Of a DNA stretch of 5,458 nucleotides, positions 1 through 5,458 are shown piece by piece. Source of the DNA: Planctomycetota bacterium (GTDB lineage: Bacteria; Planctomycetota; Planctomycetia; Planctomycetales; Planctomycetaceae); the NCBI GenBank assembly GCA_003669575.1, contig QWOR01000216.1, forward strand, positions 1 through 5,458, given 5' to 3'. The notes beneath the pieces were generated by a model, which saw only the letters and a list, made by a program, of their open reading frames with translations, did no database searches and was not told the DNA's origin. The position numbers and the translations under genes are program-made. Each line of letters begins with the position of its first letter. Position 1 is the first letter of the stretch.

Positions 1-359
1 CTGCGGCCGACGGACTGGTGATTGCCACCCCCGAATATAACAACTCGATTCCCGGTGTTCTGAAGAATGCGATTGATTGGCTGACTCGCCCCGGGACCGA
101 TATCCCCCGGGTGTTTGGTGGCAAGCCAGTCGCTCTGGTTGGCGCGACTCCGGGAGGCTTTGGGACGATCCTGAGTCAGAATGAGTGGCTGCCGATTCTG
201 AGGTATCTGGGAACGAAACCCTGGTTCTCCGGGCGGTTACTGGTATCCCGGGCTCATACCCTGTTTGATGAATCCGGAGAATTGACCGATGAGAAGACTC
301 GGCAGCAGATCCAGGAGTTCATGGCGGGGTTTTTGACCTTCGTCAAATCGGGTCGATAA
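1..359 (+). CDS. NADPH-dependent FMN reductase family protein, 3' part only
   Basis: The reading frame is open from the window edge (first full codon at 3) to TAA at 357-359, giving 118 residues of a protein that begins upstream. It starts with AADGLVIATPEYNNSIPG followed by LKNAIDWLTRP, the flavin-binding signature of the NADPH-dependent FMN reductase / chromate-quinone reductase family (flavodoxin fold, PF03358 type). The later stretch GKPVALVGATPGGFG fits the next strand and loop, and a charged C-terminal helix closes the domain. Family members are usually about 180-190 residues, so roughly the first 60-70, including the N-terminal phosphate-binding loop, are missing. Known relatives are soluble cytoplasmic flavoproteins that transfer electrons from NAD(P)H to FMN, quinones, chromate or azo dyes; the substrate here cannot be told. 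A GTG at 18 lies inside the conserved signature and is not the real start. The gene is 700 bases from the kdp genes and probably functionally unrelated. Confidence 0.9.
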   Translation, partial: AADGLVIATPEYNNSIPGVLKNAIDWLTRPGTDIPRVFGGKPVALVGATPGGFGTILSQNEWLPILRYLGTKPWFSGRLLVSRAHTLFDESGELTDEKTRQQIQEFMAGFLTFVKSGR

Positions 360-525
360 GGCGAATCCAGCTTGGGCTGGTAACGCAGTGGGTGACGTGG
401 CTGTGCGTGCGAAAGTACGCCATCTGATTCGAGGGTCTTGATGTTGCGTAGATAGAGACGCAAATCACATCGTTTCCAGATCGTGACCCATTCGGAAAAC
501 GAATCTGGGGTGTTCACAGCCATTC

Positions 526-577
526 CGAAGATATGGGACGGGGAACACTGATCTTCGCTGATTTGCACTCATTCAGA
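526..577 (-). repeat. Left copy of a decamer-periodic intergenic repeat (inverted relative to right copy)
   Basis: Read on the minus strand, this stretch runs in steps of 10 bases: ATGAGTGCAA, ATCAGCGAAG, ATCAGTGTTC, each built on an ATCAGTG core. It is the inverted partner of 726-777. The 15 bases at 542-556 are the exact reverse complement of 747-761, and over 542-573 versus 730-761 I count 27 of 32 identities with no gap. A further six bases (526-531, CGAAGA) match 772-777 in the same register. From memory, period-10 repeats of the ATCAGTGTTC / ATCCGTGTTC type are common between genes in Planctomycetes and related phyla; their function is unknown to me. Confidence 0.65.
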
Positions 578-725
578 TCTTCCAACTCGTCACATCTCGG
601 CGATGCCTGGCCGTGTAAGCTGATGTGTCTTGCAGCAAGTTCGTAAGATTTCTTAAGTACCAGGTCGGACAGAAAACTCTCGCCTGTCCCGAGTGAAGAA
701 GAATGATGAATACACTCCTGGCCAT

Positions 726-777
726 TTCTAATCAGTGGAGATGAGTGAAGATCAGTGTTCCTGATGTTCCCTCTTCG
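726..777 (+). repeat. Right copy of the decamer-periodic intergenic repeat
   Basis: Three consecutive 10-base units are visible on the plus strand at 731, 741 and 751: ATCAGTGGAG, ATGAGTGAAG, ATCAGTGTTC, followed by a decayed fourth (CTGATGTTCC, 761-770). The first seven bases of the units are conserved and the last three vary. The copy is inverted relative to 526-577, with 148 bases between the arms. Transcribed through, the two arms could pair into one long interrupted stem. Whether the pair is a structured RNA, a decayed mobile element or two independent insertions cannot be decided from one locus. Confidence 0.65.
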
Positions 778-972
778 ACTGACAATATCTTTGTTGATTC
801 GAAGCCCTTGCCCCGGTTCATTCAGGCTGGGGGAATCCGCGAAATATCAAAATGCGAGAGCGGAGTTGGACTCAGTTTCCTGTTGTGAATGTGCGTGTCT
901 GCGCTGAATGGAAAGCGAGTACACCGGGGTGGCGGTTCACAACCTGACTAACACCTTCATCTTTACAAAGTC

Positions 973-982
973 TTGATATATC
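973..982 (+). promoter_or_regulatory. Possible kdp promoter -10 region (weak)
   Basis: TTGATATATC contains a TG followed one base later by TATATC, which resembles an extended -10 element, about 80 bases before the first ORF. No good -35 hexamer lies 16-18 bases upstream. TTTACA at 962-967 is too close to serve as one, although it resembles part of the AT-rich KdpE-binding site known upstream of E. coli kdp. This is the most AT-rich patch in the final 150 bases of the spacer, which is the main reason to list it. Sigma-factor preferences of the host are unknown. Confidence 0.2.
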
Positions 983-1029
983 GGGCCATTCTTTTAGCCC
1001 CCTTTTGATGCGGGATCTGATTCAATTCA

Positions 1030-1052
1030 CTCGATGACCACTATCGAGGAGG
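1030..1052 (+). promoter_or_regulatory. Strong Shine-Dalgarno sequence with adjoining hairpin ahead of the first kdp-operon ORF
   Basis: AGGAGG at 1047-1052 sits 8 bases before the ATG at 1061 and is a near-perfect ribosome binding site, the strongest in the window. Immediately upstream, CTCGAT (1030-1035) can pair with ATCGAG (1043-1048), with an extra G-U pair and a five-base loop. The 3' arm of this stem includes the first two bases of the Shine-Dalgarno sequence, so folding could modestly limit ribosome access for the whole coupled operon. The pairing is seen in the sequence; any regulatory role is inference. Confidence 0.45.
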
Positions 1053-1060
1053 AATCAGAC

Positions 1061-1153
1061 ATGGACATCACGTGGATTATCGCCGGGAGTGTCTTCTTCG
1101 GCATCTCCGCCGGCGTGGTTCGATTCTTTGACAGCCTGAAGCCGGGGGGGTGA
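1061..1153 (+). CDS. 30-residue single-span membrane peptide at the head of the kdp operon
   Basis: ATG at 1061 follows AGGAGG at ideal distance and the frame runs 30 codons to TGA at 1151-1153. The peptide begins MDITWIIAGSVFFGISAGVV, one hydrophobic span (about residues 4-20), and continues with RFFDSLKPGG, a charged cytoplasm-type tail. It is not KdpF, which is the next ORF. Short ORFs of similar layout (hydrophobic span, then an Arg-aromatic-Cys/Asp-type tail) are, as I recall, often found just before kdpF in other bacteria, generally as hypothetical proteins. Its stop codon overlaps the kdpF start in GTGA, so the two are probably translationally coupled. A small accessory subunit of the Kdp complex or a leader peptide that sets downstream translation are both possible. 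The good Shine-Dalgarno sequence and membrane character support a real gene; the function is unknown. Confidence 0.65.
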   Translation: MDITWIIAGSVFFGISAGVVRFFDSLKPGG

Positions 1154-1248
1154 CCGTGGACTGGACAACGATTCTTGCGCTACTCGTGACGCTTTCACTG
1201 GTGGGCTACCTGACGCTCGCATTGCTGTTTCCAGAGAGGTTCTCATGA
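1150..1248 (+). CDS. kdpF: KdpF, small membrane subunit of the potassium-transporting ATPase
   Basis: A 32-codon frame from GTG (1150) to TGA (1246-1248) encodes one transmembrane helix. It has the typical KdpF ending: VGYLTLALLFPERF aligns with the LGYLVYALINAEAF end of the E. coli protein as I remember it. E. coli KdpF is 29 residues, lies in the membrane against KdpA and stabilises the complex. The start is uncertain. GTG at 1150 overlaps the preceding stop (GTGA) and suits coupled re-initiation, while GTG at 1156 (30 residues) has the G-rich run 1144-1150 at a better Shine-Dalgarno distance. The stop overlaps the kdpA start as ATGA. Position directly before kdpA, length and C-terminal motif together make the identification firm despite its small size. 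Confidence 0.85.
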   Translation: MTVDWTTILALLVTLSLVGYLTLALLFPERFS

Positions 1249-2990
1249 CGAATAACGGACTACTTCAGATCGGTCTGTTTCTTGGGGGGCTGCTGGCCTG
1301 CGCCAAACCGCTGGGCTGGTACATGGCCCGAGTCTACGAGGGCCAGACGCCACGTTTTGCGGGCTGGCTGACTCCCGTCGAGAAGCTGTTGTATCGACTC
1401 TGCGGAGTGGACTCTGCTCAGGAGATGACCTGGCGACAGTACAGCTACGGCATTCTCTGCTTCAGTGTCGTGAGCTTTCTGGCAGTCTACGGCATTCAGC
1501 GGGGGCAGGGGTTACTGCCCCTGAACCCCCAAGGCCTGTCAGCTGTCTCGCCCGACTCATCGTTCAATACCGCAGTGAGTTTCGTGACAAACACGAACTG
1601 GCAGGGCTACGGCGGTGAAACCACGATGAGCTATCTCACGCAGATGGTCGCCCTGACCGTGCAGAACTTCGTGTCCGCAGCGGTCGGGATGGCCGTGCTC
1701 GTGGTCATGATACGTGGATTCACCCGGGCCAATGCGGGCCTGATTGGGAATTTCTGGGTCGATCTGGTTCGAGGCGTGGTGTACATCCTCTTGCCTTTGT
1801 CGCTGGCGCTGGCCGTGGTGCTGGTTTCTCAAGGGGTGGTGCAGACGTTCGGTTCCTATCGAGAAGTCCCTCTGCTTGAGCTGACCGTGGATGCCTCAGG
1901 CCAGCCTGTGACAACACAGAAAATCGCAGTCGGCCCCGCTGCTTCTCAAGTGGCGATCAAGCAGCTCGGGACCAATGGAGGCGGGTTCTTCAATGTGAAC
2001 TCGGCTCATCCGCTGGAGAACCCGACGCCGCTTTCCAACTGGCTCGAGCTGATTTCGATTCTGCTCATTCCCGTGTCTTTGTGCTTCACCTTTGGGGAGA
2101 TGGTCGGTGATCGTCGGCAGGGATGGGCAATCATGGCGGCGATGGGGGTGATCTTTGTCCCACTGTTGCTGATCGTGGTTGTTACCGAACAGCAAGGACT
2201 GCCAGGTCTGTCCGCACTGCACATTGATCACGTCGCTGGAGACCGCCAGTCCGGCGGGAACATGGAGGGCAAGGAAACCCGGTTCGGTATTGTGAACTCT
2301 GCCATGTGGGCGGTGACAACGACGGCGGCATCGAACGGATCTGTCAATTCGATGCACGACTCTTTCACCCCCCTCGGCGGGCTGGTCCCCATGTGGCTCA
2401 TGCAACTGGGAGAAGTCGTCTTTGGGGGAGTGGGGTCGGGGCTGTACGGGATGCTGGTCTTTGCTCTCGTCGCGGTCTTCATCGCCGGTCTGATGGTCGG
2501 GCGCACTCCGGAGTACCTGGGTAAGAAGATCGGGGCCTTCGAGATGAAGATGGCAGCTCTGGCGATTCTGTTGCCCTGTGCCACTGTCCTCGTAGGGACA
2601 GCTGTGGCAGTGCTGACCACGGCGGGCCGGGCGACGATCTTCAACTCCGGACCTCACGGATTCAGTGAGGTGCTCTACGCCTTCTCGTCAGCCGGGAACA
2701 ACAACGGCAGCGCGTTCGCTGGCTTAGGGGCAAACAACCCGTTCTACAACGGCATGTTGGGTCTGGCGATGCTGGTTGGCCGCTTCTGGGTGATGTTGCC
2801 GGTTCTGGCCATCGCTGGATCGCTGGCCGCCAAGAAGAAGATCCCCGTCGGAGCGGGAACGTTGCCGACTCATACTCCGTTGTTCGTCGGTCTGCTCGTC
2901 GCAGTGGTGATTGTCGTGGGGGCACTGAGTTTCTTCCCGGCCCTCGCACTGGGACCGATTGTTGAACACCTGCAAATGACAACGAATTGA
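1245..2990 (+). CDS. kdpA: KdpA, potassium-binding and translocating subunit
   Basis: KdpA is the channel-like subunit of the KdpFABC importer in the cytoplasmic membrane. It belongs to the superfamily of K+ transporters with four pore-loop repeats and selects K+ from the outside. All four filter loops are visible in this 581-residue protein: TNTNWQGYGGE (115-125), LGTNGGGFF (241-249), ASNGSVNS (362-369) and GNNNGSAF (484-491). The conserved FNVNSAHPLENPTPLSN follows the second loop. About ten hydrophobic helices separate the loops. The length is slightly above the 557 residues of the E. coli protein, without any obvious extra domain. The ATG overlaps the kdpF stop and is preceded by GAGAGG (1234-1239) five bases upstream, so the start is secure. 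kdpB follows after 8 bases. No filter residue appears missing, so the subunit should be functional. Confidence 0.97.
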   Translation: MTNNGLLQIGLFLGGLLACAKPLGWYMARVYEGQTPRFAGWLTPVEKLLYRLCGVDSAQEMTWRQYSYGILCFSVVSFLAVYGIQRGQGLLPLNPQGLSAVSPDSSFNTAVSFVTNTNWQGYGGETTMSYLTQMVALTVQNFVSAAVGMAVLVVMIRGFTRANAGLIGNFWVDLVRGVVYILLPLSLALAVVLVSQGVVQTFGSYREVPLLELTVDASGQPVTTQKIAVGPAASQVAIKQLGTNGGGFFNVNSAHPLENPTPLSNWLELISILLIPVSLCFTFGEMVGDRRQGWAIMAAMGVIFVPLLLIVVVTEQQGLPGLSALHIDHVAGDRQSGGNMEGKETRFGIVNSAMWAVTTTAASNGSVNSMHDSFTPLGGLVPMWLMQLGEVVFGGVGSGLYGMLVFALVAVFIAGLMVGRTPEYLGKKIGAFEMKMAALAILLPCATVLVGTAVAVLTTAGRATIFNSGPHGFSEVLYAFSSAGNNNGSAFAGLGANNPFYNGMLGLAMLVGRFWVMLPVLAIAGSLAAKKKIPVGAGTLPTHTPLFVGLLVAVVIVVGALSFFPALALGPIVEHLQMTTN

Positions 2991-2993
2991 GGT
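2988..2993 (+). promoter_or_regulatory. Ribosome binding site that decides the kdpB start
   Basis: TGAGGT begins with the kdpA stop codon and ends five bases before the ATG at 2999. It makes that ATG, rather than the in-frame TTG at 2987, the likely kdpB start. Its overlap with the kdpA stop means ribosomes finishing kdpA arrive on the site, consistent with coupled translation and balanced subunit amounts. Confidence 0.6.
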
Positions 2994-2998
2994 CAATC

Positions 2999-5062
2999 AT
3001 GACTCGGATAACTCCGCAACTGTTTGAACGCCGTATCTTCGCGGAAGCTTTGCGCAGTTCCGTGCTGAAGCTGGACCCTCGCGTACAGCTGCGAAATCCC
3101 GTCATGTTCACCGTCTACGTGGGCAGCCTGCTGACCACGGTTCTCTGGGCACAAGCGGTGCTGACGTCCTCCGATGAGTCGTCGGGATTCATTCTGGCGG
3201 TCTCCGTGTGGCTGTGGTTTACCGTCCTGTTCGCGAACTTTGCGGAAGCCATCGCCGAAGGACACGGCAAAGCTCAGGCGGCCTCGCTCAAGAAAAGTCG
3301 CACCTCCGTGATTGCCAGAAAGCTCGTCGATGCCGAGCGGCAGGAGACCGTCGATGTGGCGGCCCCGGACCTGAAGATCGGCGATCTGGTGATCGTCAAA
3401 GCGGGGGAGACCATCCCGACGGACGGCGAGGTCGTCGAGGGCGTCGCATCTGTCGACGAGAGCGCCATCACCGGCGAAAGCGCGCCCGTGGTTCGTGAAA
3501 GTGGCGGCGACCGCAGCTCTGTCACCGGGGGGACTCGGGTGATCTCGGACTGGCTGATCATCCAGGTCAAAACGCTTCCCGGGCAGAGTTTTCTGGACCG
3601 GATGATCGCTATGGTCGAAGGTGCCAAACGCCAGAAAACCCCCAATGAGATCGCTCTGGCCATCCTGCTGGCGGCATTGACGCTGACATTCCTGCTGGTG
3701 GTGGCGACATTACTACCGTATTCCATCTACAGCGTGTTCGCATCCGGGGTGGGGAAGCCAATCAGTTTGACGGTGCTGGTGGCTTTGTTTGTCTGCCTGG
3801 CTCCCACCACGATTGGAGCACTGCTGTCGGCGATTGGGATTGCCGGTATGAATCGTCTCAGCCAGGCCAATGTGATCGCGATGTCGGGCCGAGCCGTCGA
3901 AGCTGCGGGTGATGTCGATGTCCTGATGTTGGATAAGACCGGGACGATTACGCTGGGAAATCGGCAGGCCACGCGATTCATCCCAGCCTCACACATCGAG
4001 GAGCAGGAACTCGCGGAGGCTGCGCATCTGGCCTCAATGGCCGATGAAACAGCCGAGGGCCGCAGCATCGCCGTGCTGGCCAAGAAGCAGTTCGGACTGC
4101 GCGGGCGCGATCTGGCGAGCATCAAGCCTCACTTCGTTCCGTTCTCGGCCCGGACTCGCATGAGCGGCATCACTCTCGATGGCCACGAAATCAGGAAGGG
4201 GGCTGCCGAAGCGGTGGAGACCCACGTGCGCTCCCTCGGAGGACAGATGCCCGAGGACGTGCGATCGGCAGTACAGTCGATCGCCAAGTCGGGCGGGACG
4301 CCACTCGTTGTCTGCCGCGATTCGCAGGTGCTTGGCGTGATTGAGCTCAAGGATATCGTCAAAGGCGGAATCAAGGAGCGTTTTGCCGAACTGCGGCAGA
4401 TGGGGATCAAGACCGTCATGATTACGGGGGACAACCCATTGACAGCCGCTGCCATTGCAGCGGAGGCCGGGGTGGATGACTTTCTGGCGGAAGCCACGCC
4501 TGAAGCCAAGCTGTCGCTGATCCGGGATTACCAGAAGGGGGGCCGGCTGGTCGCGATGACTGGCGACGGGACGAATGATGCCCCCGCACTGGCCCAGGCG
4601 GATGTCGCCGTGGCCATGAACAGCGGGACGCAGGCCGCCAAAGAGGCGGGTAACATGGTCGACCTCGATTCCAATCCGACCAAACTGATCGAGATCGTCA
4701 ACATCGGCAAGCAGTTGCTGATGACGCGCGGGGCGCTGACCACTTTCAGTATTGCGAATGACATTGCGAAGTACTTCGCCATCCTGCCAGCTGCGTTTGC
4801 ATCGACGTACCCCTCATTGAGGGCACTCGATCTGATGCGGCTGACTTCGCCCTCCAGTGCGATCCTGTCGGCGGTCATCTTCAACGCCCTCATCATCATC
4901 GCTCTGGTGCCACTGGCCTTAAAAGGGGTCGCATATCGACCCGTGGGAGCCGCACAGCTGCTCCGAAACAACATGCTCGTTTATGGCCTGGGGGGACTGG
5001 TCGTGCCGTTCATCGGCATCAAGGCGATCGATCTGTTTCTCACAGTTTGCCATCTGGTTTAA
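2999..5062 (+). CDS. kdpB: KdpB, P-type ATPase catalytic subunit
   Basis: KdpB hydrolyses ATP and energises K+ uptake through KdpA. The 687-residue protein has the full P-type (P1A/type IA) set: actuator TGES at 158-161, the phosphorylated Asp312 in DKTGT (312-316), nucleotide-domain PFSARTRMSG (381-390) with Phe382 and KGA (400-402), TGDN (476-479) and GDGTNDAPA (522-530). Membrane segments lie near 34-55, 62-82, 217-242, 254-282 and three after 577. Asp588 and Lys591 in NDIAKYF match the charged pair of E. coli KdpB (583, 586), and PTTIG starts at Pro269. Ser161 of TGES corresponds to E. coli Ser162, whose phosphorylation inhibits the pump at high K+, so that control could exist here. The start at ATG 2999 has TGAGGT (2988-2993) at ideal distance, overlapping the kdpA stop. 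The frame could extend four codons to a TTG at 2987, but that lacks its own ribosome binding site. Confidence 0.97.
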   Translation: MTRITPQLFERRIFAEALRSSVLKLDPRVQLRNPVMFTVYVGSLLTTVLWAQAVLTSSDESSGFILAVSVWLWFTVLFANFAEAIAEGHGKAQAASLKKSRTSVIARKLVDAERQETVDVAAPDLKIGDLVIVKAGETIPTDGEVVEGVASVDESAITGESAPVVRESGGDRSSVTGGTRVISDWLIIQVKTLPGQSFLDRMIAMVEGAKRQKTPNEIALAILLAALTLTFLLVVATLLPYSIYSVFASGVGKPISLTVLVALFVCLAPTTIGALLSAIGIAGMNRLSQANVIAMSGRAVEAAGDVDVLMLDKTGTITLGNRQATRFIPASHIEEQELAEAAHLASMADETAEGRSIAVLAKKQFGLRGRDLASIKPHFVPFSARTRMSGITLDGHEIRKGAAEAVETHVRSLGGQMPEDVRSAVQSIAKSGGTPLVVCRDSQVLGVIELKDIVKGGIKERFAELRQMGIKTVMITGDNPLTAAAIAAEAGVDDFLAEATPEAKLSLIRDYQKGGRLVAMTGDGTNDAPALAQADVAVAMNSGTQAAKEAGNMVDLDSNPTKLIEIVNIGKQLLMTRGALTTFSIANDIAKYFAILPAAFASTYPSLRALDLMRLTSPSSAILSAVIFNALIIIALVPLALKGVAYRPVGAAQLLRNNMLVYGLGGLVVPFIGIKAIDLFLTVCHLV

Positions 5063-5074
5063 GGAGTGACTCAC

Positions 5075-5458
5075 ATGTTCACACAACTTCGCACCTCATG
5101 TCTGATGCTGTTAACTCTGACGATCCTGACCGGGGCCATCTATCCTCTGGCTGTCACCGGAGTAGCCCAGGTCATCTTCCCGACACAGGCGAATGGAAGC
5201 CTGCTGAAATTCGATGGGCGAGATGCTGGCTCGGAACTGATCGGTCAGTCATTCACCAAACCGAAATACTTCTGGGGGCGTCTGTCGGCGACGGGACCTC
5301 GCCCCTACAACGCAGAAGCATCGAGTGGGTCGAACTTTGGACTATTGCATCCCGATCTCAAGGCCGCAGCCGAGAAACGGATCTCCGCGTTGACAGCGGA
5401 CGGGACACCAGCCATCTCGATCCCTGTCGACTTGGTGACGTCATCGGGCAGCGGCCTC
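5075..5458 (+). CDS. kdpC: KdpC, accessory subunit of the potassium-transporting ATPase, truncated by window end
   Basis: ATG at 5075 follows AAGGAGTGA (5061-5069), a strong Shine-Dalgarno sequence overlapping the kdpB stop, and 12 bases separate the genes. The frame is open to the window edge, giving 128 residues of a protein usually near 190. It has one N-terminal membrane span (about residues 8-30), with TGAIYPLAVTGVAQ at its end, then a soluble domain facing the outside of the membrane. Family signatures present are LIGQSF (55-60), YFWGRLSATG (65-74), RPYNAEASSGSNFG (76-89) and the start of the conserved VTSSGSGL block (121-128). That block normally continues into DPHISP, which would lie just past the edge. 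KdpC binds KdpA and KdpB and has been proposed to raise ATP affinity of the complex. The missing part is due to the window limit, not to a visible mutation. Confidence 0.96.
   Translation, partial: MFTQLRTSCLMLLTLTILTGAIYPLAVTGVAQVIFPTQANGSLLKFDGRDAGSELIGQSFTKPKYFWGRLSATGPRPYNAEASSGSNFGLLHPDLKAAAEKRISALTADGTPAISIPVDLVTSSGSGL

Larger units (their letters stand above)
360..1060. other. Intergenic region between the reductase gene and the kdp operon
   Basis: About 700 bases with no convincing gene. Reading frames here are short, lack Shine-Dalgarno sequences and have no recognisable protein character. The region is less GC-rich than the kdp genes. It holds two inverted copies of a decamer-type repeat, described separately. 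Small hairpins are present, for example TTGCGT (444-449) with ACGCAA (458-463), GGACAG (667-672) with CTGTCC (684-689), and TAAGA/TCTTA at 644-655. None is followed by a T run, so no intrinsic terminator can be supported. The kdp promoter and any regulator site should lie in the last 100-200 bases. I see no tRNA, no rRNA, no transposase remnant, and no match I can recognise to the c-di-AMP (ydaO) riboswitch that controls potassium transporters in some bacteria. Confidence 0.7.

Noticed and set aside
367..380. CCAGC-TTGG-GCTGG hairpin 8 bases after the reductase stop codon, as a terminator
   Set aside because: The stem is only five pairs and no T run follows, so an intrinsic terminator is not supported.
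254..568. Minus-strand reading frame of 104 codons overlapping the end of the reductase gene and the spacer
   Set aside because: It is antisense to a real gene over a third of its length and runs into the repeat. It has no recognisable domain, and its composition looks like translated non-coding DNA.
703..744. 13-codon ORF starting with a double ATG, as a leader peptide
   Set aside because: It ends inside the repeat copy, is far from the kdp start, and shows no run of regulatory codons or associated attenuator structure.
764..907. ATG frame of 47 codons in the spacer
   Set aside because: There is no Shine-Dalgarno sequence, the start lies in the decayed repeat, and the peptide is rich in Cys, Arg and Ser without a hydrophobic segment or known motif.
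983..1006. GGGC (983-986) with GCCC (997-1000) followed by CCTTTT, as a terminator or attenuator
   Set aside because: It has only four pairs around a ten-base loop and a short interrupted T stretch, which is too weak to call.
360..1060. c-di-AMP (ydaO-type) riboswitch controlling the potassium transporter
   Set aside because: I could not find the conserved core elements of that motif by eye; a covariance-model search would be needed to exclude it fully.
1896..2657. Long minus-strand open frame (253 codons) inside kdpA
   Set aside because: It is a shadow of the kdpA codon pattern: rich in His, Arg, Gln, Asp and Pro with no domain, opposite an intact conserved gene.
3208..3498. Plus-strand overlapping frame inside kdpB with Arg/Gly-rich product
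   Set aside because: It is an out-of-frame shadow of GC-rich kdpB sequence with low-complexity Arg/Gly composition.

Overview
The window holds a nearly complete kdp operon, which encodes the high-affinity, ATP-driven potassium importer KdpFABC. It is preceded by about 700 bases without a convincing gene and by the 3' end of an unrelated flavodoxin-fold reductase gene. All genes read on the + strand. Coding GC content is moderately high, and the kdp proteins carry their family's key motifs without frameshifts. The organism is a bacterium. The long gene-poor spacer with a 10-bp-periodic repeat and the style of the proteins remind me of Planctomycetes, but this is a weak impression.

Layout: (1) 1-359, C-terminal part of an NADPH-dependent FMN reductase-like protein. 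(2) 360-1060, an intergenic region carrying two inverted copies of a degenerate ATCAGTG-type decamer repeat (about 526-577 and 726-777), a poor promoter candidate near 973-982, and a small hairpin that touches the first Shine-Dalgarno sequence. (3) 1061-1153, a 30-residue single-span membrane peptide outside the four named subunits. (4) 1150-1248 kdpF, (5) 1245-2990 kdpA, (6) 2999-5062 kdpB, (7) 5075 to the window end, kdpC, missing its C terminus. The small ORF, kdpF and kdpA are chained by 4-base stop/start overlaps (GTGA, ATGA); kdpB and kdpC follow after 8 and 12 bases. One polycistronic, translationally coupled message is therefore likely.

How the genes work together: KdpA binds K+ and passes it through its selectivity filter, KdpB hydrolyses ATP through an aspartyl-phosphate and drives transport, KdpC is the periplasm-facing accessory subunit, and KdpF is a one-helix stabilising peptide. 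The usual sensor kinase/regulator pair KdpD/KdpE is not in the window and may lie downstream.

The items most worth a second look are the tiny ORF ahead of kdpF, joined to it by a G7 run in the exact phase for a -1 slip that would fuse the two peptides, and the paired decamer repeats in the spacer. Nothing here amounts to a clearly undescribed system.
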